Below, one piece after another: positions 6,324 to 11,954 of a stretch of 11,954 nucleotides of DNA. The notes below the pieces were generated by a model that was not told the DNA's origin, searched no databases, and saw only the letters and a list, made by a program, of their open reading frames with translations. The translations under genes were made by a program, and so were the position numbers. Within the stretch, counting starts at the first letter, position 1; each line of letters opens with the position of its first letter. Source of the DNA: Paracoccaceae bacterium (lineage in GTDB: Bacteria > Pseudomonadota > Alphaproteobacteria > Rhodobacterales > Rhodobacteraceae); contig WFQA01000190.1 of the NCBI GenBank assembly GCA_015487255.1, positions 1 to 11,954 of the forward strand. Reading direction: 5' to 3'.

Positions 6324-8276
6324 ATGGCGGCTGGAAATCATGCTATCGGCGAAGAGTTTCAGGTAAATATCTATGAAGCCAGTGCGCAGCTCTGGCCTTC
6401 GGTGGTGGGGCTGAATGATGGTGGCTATGTGATCACCTGGTCATCTTCAGGGCAGGATGGTTCCAGCTTTGGTGTTTACGCCCAGCGCTATGATGCAACC
6501 GGGGCAGAGGTCGGCGGTGAATTTCAGGTCAACACCTATACGCAGAGCGGGCAAGGTTCGTCAAAGATCACCGCGCTGGATGATGGCGGCTTTGTCATCC
6601 TTTGGGAGTCCAGCGGGCAGGATGGCAGTTTTTTCGGTGTCTATGGCCAGCGCTTTGATGCGGATGGCAGCCCGGTCGGGGCTGATTTTCGCGTCAATAC
6701 CACCACGGAAAACCACCAGAGCAATGTCGAGGTTACCCTGCTGGCCGATGGCGGTTTTGTGGTGGTCTGGGAATCGCGCGGGCAGGATGACGTAGAGGCC
6801 AGCGACGGAATCGGCATTTTTGCCCAGCGCTATGATGCTGATGGCAATACGGTCGGCGGGGAGTTTCAGGTCAATACCTATACTTCCGGCAATCAGGACC
6901 GTGCCGCTGTTACGGCGCTGGATGATGGTGGTTTTGTTGTGGTCTGGCGCTCGGCCAATCTGGATGAGGGGGCTGGCAGCAGCATTTACGGCCAGCGCTA
7001 TGATGCCGATGGCGCGGCGGTGGATGGCGAGTTTATGCTGAGCCAGGCATTCGGTTATCAGGATGCACCAAAGCTCATTTCCCTTTCAGATGGTGGATTT
7101 CTGGCGACCTGGAACTCTCCTTATATCGGCGATAGCAGTGACGGCGGGGTTGTGGCCCGGCGGTTTGATGCCAATGGCCAGCCGGTGGGTGACGAGTTTA
7201 TCGTCAACAGCTTTACCGAAGGGTCGCAAAGAAACCCCTCGGCCACACTGCTGGCCGATGGCGGCTGGGTGATCATGTGGTCATCCATCGGGCAGGATGG
7301 CGATGGTTACGGGGTTTTCGGCCAGCGTTATGATGCCGACGGAAACCGGATTGGCAGGGAATTTCAGGTCAACTCCTATACGACAAACGACCAGGGCCAA
7401 GTTGCGGTCACCGCGCTTGCCGGTGGCGGGTTTATCGCCACATGGGCATCGCTATTGCAAGACGGGGACCATTTTGGTGTTTATGCCAAACAGTATAGCG
7501 GTGATATCGTCGACGCGGTTGTTGGCTCCGGCGGGAGTGATGTGCTTTCGGATGTTGACGGGGCCAACTGGATGAGCGGGCTTGACGGTGATGACACGCT
7601 TTTTGGCCTTTCAGGCGATGACCAGATTTATGGTGGTGAGGGCAACGACACGCTGCGGGGGGGCTCGGGCAATGACCAACTCGATGGCGGCCTTGGCAAT
7701 GATGCCCTGTTTGGCGGCGCGGGCAATGACCAGCTTGACGGCGGCGCGGGGAGCGACATTCTGCGCGGCGGCAGCGGGCAGGATATCCTCAACGGCGGTG
7801 CCGGCAATGACATACTTCGTGGTGGCAAGGGCAATGATACGCTCTATGGCGGAGACGGTAACGACAAGCTCAAGGGTAATATTGGCAATGACACGCTCTA
7901 TGGCGAAGCGGGAAGTGACCGCCTCAAGGGCCAGGCGGGGGATGACACCCTGATTGGTGGTGCGGGGGCGGATGCGCTGATCGGCGGTGCGGGGGCGGAT
8001 ACATTTGTATTTCTTGCGGCCAGCGACAGCGCGGCCGGAACGGCAGACCGGATCAAGGATTTCGAGCAGGGGGTTGACCTGATCGATTTTTCGGCTTTTG
8101 GCGGGCTGAACTTTATTGGCAGCAATGGTTTTTCCGGCACCGGAGCGGAGGTGCGGGCGGTCGAGAAGGGTGGCAACACCATTTTGCGTGTTGATGTCGA
8201 TGGCGACGGGGCGGCGGATATGAAGATTATCGTCAAGGGGCTGGTGAACTTGGCGGATACGGATTTTATTCTTTAA
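6324..8276 (+). CDS. Secreted RTX protein 2: seven-repeat (propeller-like) domain plus long RTX array
   Basis: The product is 650 residues when started at the ATG at 6324. That start has AGGAG at 6313-6317 and gives an N terminus (MAAGNHAIGEEFQVN) parallel to the next paralogue; an in-frame TTG at 6255 would add 23 residues with no ribosome site. Residues 1-391 hold seven repeats of about 50-55 residues, typically 'GVYGQRYDADG..VGGEFQVNtyt...Q....vtaLaDGGfvv.W.SsGQDG'. The lone N-terminal strand EFQVN and a seventh repeat ending at YAKQYS suggest ring closure. A linker (SDVDGANWMSG) leads to sixteen tandem RTX nonapeptides, the longest array of the four. The 97-residue C-terminal module ends in DFIL. 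It is exported without a signal peptide, probably by an ABC/TolC type I system encoded elsewhere. There is no enzymatic motif. It could act as an adhesin, matrix component or binding protein; the sequence does not decide. Confidence 0.88.
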   Translation: MAAGNHAIGEEFQVNIYEASAQLWPSVVGLNDGGYVITWSSSGQDGSSFGVYAQRYDATGAEVGGEFQVNTYTQSGQGSSKITALDDGGFVILWESSGQDGSFFGVYGQRFDADGSPVGADFRVNTTTENHQSNVEVTLLADGGFVVVWESRGQDDVEASDGIGIFAQRYDADGNTVGGEFQVNTYTSGNQDRAAVTALDDGGFVVVWRSANLDEGAGSSIYGQRYDADGAAVDGEFMLSQAFGYQDAPKLISLSDGGFLATWNSPYIGDSSDGGVVARRFDANGQPVGDEFIVNSFTEGSQRNPSATLLADGGWVIMWSSIGQDGDGYGVFGQRYDADGNRIGREFQVNSYTTNDQGQVAVTALAGGGFIATWASLLQDGDHFGVYAKQYSGDIVDAVVGSGGSDVLSDVDGANWMSGLDGDDTLFGLSGDDQIYGGEGNDTLRGGSGNDQLDGGLGNDALFGGAGNDQLDGGAGSDILRGGSGQDILNGGAGNDILRGGKGNDTLYGGDGNDKLKGNIGNDTLYGEAGSDRLKGQAGDDTLIGGAGADALIGGAGADTFVFLAASDSAAGTADRIKDFEQGVDLIDFSAFGGLNFIGSNGFSGTGAEVRAVEKGGNTILRVDVDGDGAADMKIIVKGLVNLADTDFIL

Positions 8277-8442
8277 GCCGCAGGGGGGTAAATGCAGCAA
8301 AGCCGGGGCGATATAATATTTGCAATGCATATGCAGGAAGTAGCCGAGCCAGTAACACAAGAAAAACAGCCAATGCACGACAGCTGTCAGGCTGAAACAG
8401 ATTTGCCTTTTGGGGGCAAGGATTGAATGAAAAGGAATAGAT
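8277..8442. other. 166-bp spacer between RTX genes 2 and 3, with two perfect palindromes
   Basis: No gene is seen. TATAAT at 8312-8317 is a perfect -10 hexamer without a good -35. Two 10-bp palindromes follow: TGCATATGCA (8326-8335) and GACAGCTGTC (8379-8388). A small stem, TTGCC (8403-8407) with GGCAA (8415-8419), lies 23 nt before the start codon. No clear terminator for gene 2 is visible. Any regulatory role is inferred. Confidence 0.4.
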
Positions 8443-10125
8443 ATGCCTGCAATGGTAGCAATCGGAAATGAAACTCAGGTAAATACCTACACTGCTGGGG
8501 AGCAGGTCAATATTAATCTTACCGGCCTGGCGGATGGCGGTTATGTGGCGACCTGGGACTCCAACGGGCAGGATGGTTCCGGTTATGGTATTTATGGCCA
8601 GCGTTATGATGCCAGTGGGACAGCGGTTGGCACCGAGTTTCAAATAAACACCGTCACCGCCAATCAGCAGGTCCGGTCAAGTGTTTCGGCGCTGAGCGAT
8701 GGCGGCTTTGTGGTAACCTGGGATGGCAGTACGGCCGATGGTTCGGGATATGGCATTGTGGGCCGGATTTATAACGCCGCGGGGGAAGCAGCCGGCAATG
8801 AATTCGTGATCAACGCCACCACGTTTGACCATCAGTTTTCCGCCTCGGTCAGCGCGCTGGAGGGTGGCGGTTTTGTCGTTTCCTGGCAAACCAATAACGG
8901 GGCCGAAAATGCTTATGATATCGTGACCCGGCGCTTTGATGGGGACGGCACGCCGATTGGGGGTGATATTGCGGCCAATACCCCGGTGGCGGGCAACCAG
9001 ACGTCCAGCGCGGTTGCCGGGCTGGAGGGCGGCGGCTATATCGTGACCTGGCAGGATGACAGTGGCCTGGATAGTTCCGGTTATGGCATTTTTGCCCAGC
9101 GCTACAATGCCGATGGCACGGCTGCCGGTGGTGAGTTTCTGGTCAATACGACGCTTGCCAGCTATCAAATTGAAACCTCGGTCACGGCCATGCCTGATGG
9201 CGGATTTGTGGTGACTTGGAGTTCCTGGGCGCAGGACGGCGATTCTTATGGTATTTTTGGCCAGCGTTTTGATGAGTCCGGGGCAGCGCTGGGGAGTGAA
9301 TTCCAGATCAACACCTATACAACAGATTTCCAGACTCGCTCTGACATTACCGCGCTTGCTGATGGCGGCTTTGTCGTGACCTGGCAATCCAGCGGGCAGG
9401 ATGGCTCCAATTACGGTGTTTATGCCCAACGCTTTGATGCGGCAGGCGCGCCGGTTGGCGGCGAGGTTTTGGTCAATACCACAACCAGTAACAATCAATA
9501 TCAGGCCTCGGTCACCGCATTGGAAGATGGCGGCTTTGTTATTGGCTGGCAGTCAAGCAACGCTGTTGATAATGATTATGAAGTTTTCATCCAGCAATAC
9601 AAAGCCCAGCTTTTCGGCACCCAGGGGGCGGATGCCATGTCCGACACGGCTGGTGCCGACTGGATGCGCGGACGCGGCGGTGACGACACGCTTTACGGGC
9701 TTGAGGGCAATGACAAGCTGATCGGCGGCGCGGGGGCGGATGCGCTCTATGGCGGTGAAGGCAATGACAAGCTCAAGGGCGGCAACGGCAATGACACCCT
9801 GGTTGGCGGCGCGGGCAAGGATGCGCTGATCGGCGGCGCGGGGGCGGATACATTTGTATTTCTTGCGGCCAGCGACAGCGCGGCCGGCGCGGTTGACAGG
9901 ATCAGGGATTTCGAGCAGGGGGTTGACCTGATCGATTTTTCGGCTTTTGGCGGGCTGAGCTTTATCGGCAATGGTGGTTTTTCCGGCACCGGCGGGGAGG
10001 TTCGCGCGGTCGAGAAAAACGGAAACACCATTTTGCGTGTTGATGTCGATGGTGACGGGGCGGCGGATATGAAGATATTCGTCAAGGGGCTGGTGGGCCT
10101 CACGGTGGATGATTTCATTTTCTAG
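8443..10125 (+). CDS. Secreted RTX protein 3: seven-repeat (propeller-like) domain plus short RTX array
   Basis: This is a 560-residue paralogue of the neighbouring genes. AAAGGA at 8431-8436 supports the ATG at 8443. Residues 1-386 contain an N-terminal lone strand (NETQVNTYT) and seven repeats whose QR-strands run GIYGQRYD, GIVGRIYN, DIVTRRFD, GIFAQRYN, GIFGQRFD, GVYAQRFD and EVFIQQYK. The seventh lacks the following G.EF.vN strand. The linker SDTAGADWMRG leads into seven RTX nonapeptides. The 97-residue C-terminal module has the DVDGDGAAD loop and ends in DFIF, fitting the type I substrate rule of an acidic residue followed by hydrophobic ones. There is no signal peptide and no catalytic motif. 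The RTX part is nearly identical at DNA level to that of the next gene, while the repeats are not, which points to recent exchange or partial duplication of the 3' end. The function of the repeat domain is unknown. Confidence 0.88.
   Translation: MPAMVAIGNETQVNTYTAGEQVNINLTGLADGGYVATWDSNGQDGSGYGIYGQRYDASGTAVGTEFQINTVTANQQVRSSVSALSDGGFVVTWDGSTADGSGYGIVGRIYNAAGEAAGNEFVINATTFDHQFSASVSALEGGGFVVSWQTNNGAENAYDIVTRRFDGDGTPIGGDIAANTPVAGNQTSSAVAGLEGGGYIVTWQDDSGLDSSGYGIFAQRYNADGTAAGGEFLVNTTLASYQIETSVTAMPDGGFVVTWSSWAQDGDSYGIFGQRFDESGAALGSEFQINTYTTDFQTRSDITALADGGFVVTWQSSGQDGSNYGVYAQRFDAAGAPVGGEVLVNTTTSNNQYQASVTALEDGGFVIGWQSSNAVDNDYEVFIQQYKAQLFGTQGADAMSDTAGADWMRGRGGDDTLYGLEGNDKLIGGAGADALYGGEGNDKLKGGNGNDTLVGGAGKDALIGGAGADTFVFLAASDSAAGAVDRIRDFEQGVDLIDFSAFGGLSFIGNGGFSGTGGEVRAVEKNGNTILRVDVDGDGAADMKIFVKGLVGLTVDDFIF
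9635..9892 (+). repeat. Near-identical 258-bp direct repeat, copy in RTX gene 3
   Basis: This matches 11695-11952, 2060 bp downstream, with about 9 mismatches by hand count; 9682-9796 is identical to 11742-11856 (115 bp). It covers the linker, the seven RTX nonapeptides and the start of the secretion module. Identity falls off sharply 5' of the repeat, into the propeller-like domain. Confidence 0.9.
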
Positions 10126-10493
10126 CACCGCATACCAGGTCCTGGCGGGGAAAAGCGGCTCGGGTATCTGAATTTTGCTTGCGCTTCAGGCAAGGGATGG
10201 GCGTAATATACTATTCTCCTTGACCGGTCTCTTTGAATGTGCACTATGCCTTAAAGTGTTTTGCGATGATGTGAGCGTGACTTCTTGTAATCCGTTTTGC
10301 CCCTCCCCCAGTATTAGCGGTAATATATTGCGTTTGGTACCGTTTTGCCCGGTGTATTCCGTCCCTGCGGGGATGGTTTCTCCGCAAAATCCTTTTGGGA
10401 GGTGGGATGCGTGCTCCGGCATTGCCCGGCACTTTTGAGTTATGTGTTCTGATTGCCCTTGTACCCACCCAACTGCAATAAAAGGAATGTATC
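10126..10493. other. 368-bp spacer between RTX genes 3 and 4
   Basis: This is the longest gap of the array, with no gene supported; an 87-codon open frame at 10175-10438 lacks a ribosome site and is rejected. CCAGG-T-CCTGG (10135-10145) sits just after the gene 3 stop. TTGACC (10220-10225) is a possible -35, but no good -10 follows at 16-18 bp. A hairpin CCGTCCC/GGGATGG (10359-10376, one G-T pair) is followed by TTT, and a further hairpin with TTTT lies at 10411-10436. Pyrimidine-rich and T-rich tracts are frequent. Confidence 0.5.
10411..10436 (+). terminator. Weak intrinsic terminator-like hairpin between RTX genes 3 and 4
   Basis: GTG plus CCGG (10411-10413, 10416-10419) can pair with CCGG plus CAC (10426-10432), with a two-base bulge and a six-base loop, followed by TTTT (10433-10436). 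It lies 285 nt after the gene 3 stop and only 58 nt before the gene 4 start. It could end gene 3 transcription late, or act inside a gene 4 leader. The stem is short, so confidence is low. Confidence 0.3.
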
Positions 10494-11954
10494 GTGCCTA
10501 AAGGAATCAAACCAACCGAAGCGGAATTTAAGGTTCACTCAACTACTGCCGGAGATCAGTCCGCACCGAATATCATTGGGCTGACCAATGGGGGGTATGT
10601 TGTTACATGGGCCGGCGGCGGAGATCAGGACGGGGACGGATATGGCATATTCGGCCAACGGTTCAATGCGGATGGTACCGCGGCAGGCAATGAATTCCAG
10701 ATCAACAGTTACACAACTTCTGACCAGAAAAATCCGGTTATGACCAGCCTTGCCAACGGCGGCTTTGTCGTTACCTGGACCTCGGACGGGCAAGACGGCA
10801 GCACGCTTGGCATTTACGGCCAGCGCTATAATGCCGATGGCAGCGCGGTTGGCGGTGAATTCCGGGTCAATACCTATACCACCAGTGAGCAATCCGCTCA
10901 ATCGATCACCGCTTTGGCCGATGGTGGGTTTTTGGTGGTCTGGCAATCCTATGCACAGCAGATAACCGGGTATTTTACCCTTTCCGCCCAGCGCTATGAT
11001 GCCAATGGCGCGGTGGCAGGCGGTGAGTTCCAGATCAGCAGCAATGCCACAACCGGCGGGCAAAACCCGAATATCGCAGCGCTGCCCGATGGCGGATATG
11101 TGGTGACCTGGCAGAGCTATCAAGCTGGTGCAAACAGCAATGACCTCTATGGCCAGCGCTATGACAGCGCCGGCAGCAAGGTTGGCGACGAATTCCGGGT
11201 CAACACGCTTCGGGATGGCTCGCAAGAAAAACCTGAAATCGTTGCGCTGCAAAATGGTGGTTTTGTTGTGACATGGATATCCGGCCCGCCGTCCGATGGC
11301 AGCGGCACCGGCATTTATGCCCAACTTTACGGGCCGGATGGCGCGCCGGTTGGGGGTGAGTTCCTGGTGAACAGCTACACCAATTCCACACAATACCAAC
11401 CGACCGTTACCCCGATGGCTGATGGCGGCTTTATTATCGTCTGGTCATCCTGGGGGCCGGATGGAAACTGGCTGGGTGTTATTGCCCAGCGCTATGATGC
11501 CAATGGCAGCACCATAGGTGGGGAAGTGCAGATCAATACCTACGTTACCGGTAGTCAATACAGCCCGACCGCGACTTTGCTGGAAGATGGCGGTTTTGTC
11601 ATCAGCTGGCAATCCGATGGCCAGGATGGCTCGGGTGGCGGTATCTATGCCCAGGAGTTCGAGGCCCGGCTGTTTGGCACGGCGGACGGCGACACCATGT
11701 CCGACACGGCTGGTGCCGACTGGATGCGCGGGCGGACTGGCGACGACACGCTTTACGGGCTTGAGGGCAATGACAAGCTGATCGGCGGCGCGGGGGCGGA
11801 TGCGCTCTATGGCGGTGAAGGCAATGACAAGCTCAAGGGCGGCAACGGCAATGACATCCTGGTCGGCGGCGCGGGCAAGGATGCGCTGATCGGCGGTGCG
11901 GGGGCGGATACATTTGTATTTCTTGCGGCCAGCGACAGCGCGGCCGGCGCGGCA
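10494..11954 (+). CDS. Secreted RTX protein 4 (3' end outside window): seven-repeat domain plus RTX array
   Basis: The frame is open from a GTG at 10494 to the window edge, giving 487 residues. GTG is chosen because AAAGGA lies at 10481-10486, the same ribosome site and spacing class as RTX gene 3, and because the product then starts MPKGIKPTEAEFKVH, parallel to its paralogues; the nearby ATG at 10487 is out of frame. Residues 1-389 hold the lone EFKVH strand and seven repeats, from GIFGQRFN to GIYAQEFE, the last again without its final strand. The linker SDTAGADWMRG and seven RTX nonapeptides follow. The C-terminal module is cut after 21 of an expected 97 residues, so the full protein should be about 563 residues. 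It has no signal peptide and no catalytic motif, and is presumed a type I secretion substrate. Its repeats differ from those of gene 3 although the RTX DNA is almost the same. Confidence 0.87.
   Translation, partial: MPKGIKPTEAEFKVHSTTAGDQSAPNIIGLTNGGYVVTWAGGGDQDGDGYGIFGQRFNADGTAAGNEFQINSYTTSDQKNPVMTSLANGGFVVTWTSDGQDGSTLGIYGQRYNADGSAVGGEFRVNTYTTSEQSAQSITALADGGFLVVWQSYAQQITGYFTLSAQRYDANGAVAGGEFQISSNATTGGQNPNIAALPDGGYVVTWQSYQAGANSNDLYGQRYDSAGSKVGDEFRVNTLRDGSQEKPEIVALQNGGFVVTWISGPPSDGSGTGIYAQLYGPDGAPVGGEFLVNSYTNSTQYQPTVTPMADGGFIIVWSSWGPDGNWLGVIAQRYDANGSTIGGEVQINTYVTGSQYSPTATLLEDGGFVISWQSDGQDGSGGGIYAQEFEARLFGTADGDTMSDTAGADWMRGRTGDDTLYGLEGNDKLIGGAGADALYGGEGNDKLKGGNGNDILVGGAGKDALIGGAGADTFVFLAASDSAAGAA
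11695..11952 (+). repeat. Near-identical 258-bp direct repeat, copy in RTX gene 4
   Basis: Partner of the copy at 9635-9892. The match is still running almost to the window edge, so the true repeat probably extends through the remainder of the secretion module. Direct repeats this long in the same orientation could recombine and delete or fuse the intervening gene (inference). Confidence 0.9.

Noticed and set aside
7611..8378. 255-codon minus-strand frame opposite the RTX array of gene 2
   Set aside because: It arises from the periodic RTX codons read backwards; the same shadow recurs opposite the other paralogues.
10175..10438. 87-codon + strand frame in the spacer before RTX gene 4
   Set aside because: No ribosome site, a non-ATG start, and a Cys/Pro-rich composition without periodicity; it overlaps hairpin-like elements.
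4296..11954. Serralysin-type metalloproteases, suggested by the C-terminal module
   Set aside because: None of the four products contains the HExxHxxGxxH zinc motif; only the RTX and secretion end is shared with serralysins.

Overview
The window looks like chromosomal DNA of an alphaproteobacterium, probably in or near the Rhodobacterales. That is inferred from moderately high G+C coding sequence, an E. coli-like pntAB pair with a fused alpha subunit, and a family of large acidic RTX-type exported proteins. No rRNA, tRNA, transposase, integrase or CRISPR array was seen. All credible genes lie on the + strand.

Left part (1-1057): a small exported Cys-containing protein of unknown function (111-422) has a TATAAT box upstream. 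It is followed by a stretch that looks like the decayed 3' part of a sulfotransferase-like gene (about 441-919, broken by a frameshift near 770-788), then a promoter-like element (930-957).

Middle (1058-4138): pntA and pntB form a tight two-gene operon with a 15-nt gap. They encode the two subunits of the membrane proton-translocating NAD(P) transhydrogenase, which uses the proton gradient to make NADPH from NADH. A hairpin without a U-tract follows pntB.

Right part (4139-11954): four consecutive paralogous genes (4296-6062, 6324-8276, 8443-10125, 10494 to beyond the window edge) encode proteins of one architecture. There is no N-terminal signal peptide. Each begins with about 386-391 residues made of exactly seven divergent ~50-55-residue repeats, then a glycine/aspartate-rich RTX calcium-binding nonapeptide array (10, 16, 7 and 7 units), then a 97-residue serralysin-like C-terminal secretion module ending in DFIL or DFIF. 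The last gene is cut by the window end inside that module. They should leave the cell by a type I (ABC/MFP/TolC) system, none of which is encoded here.

The main observation is this array itself. In all four proteins the repeat count is seven, an orphan strand at the N terminus supplies what the seventh repeat lacks, and the domain length is nearly constant. This is what a closed seven-bladed beta-propeller would look like. The propellers have diverged strongly while the DNA for the RTX/secretion end is nearly identical between copies, so the array looks like a set of secreted propellers with variable faces on a homogenised export and calcium-folding tail. Each gene has its own 166-368 bp leader, so they may be controlled individually; the first has a perfect 19-bp dyad inside a plausible promoter.
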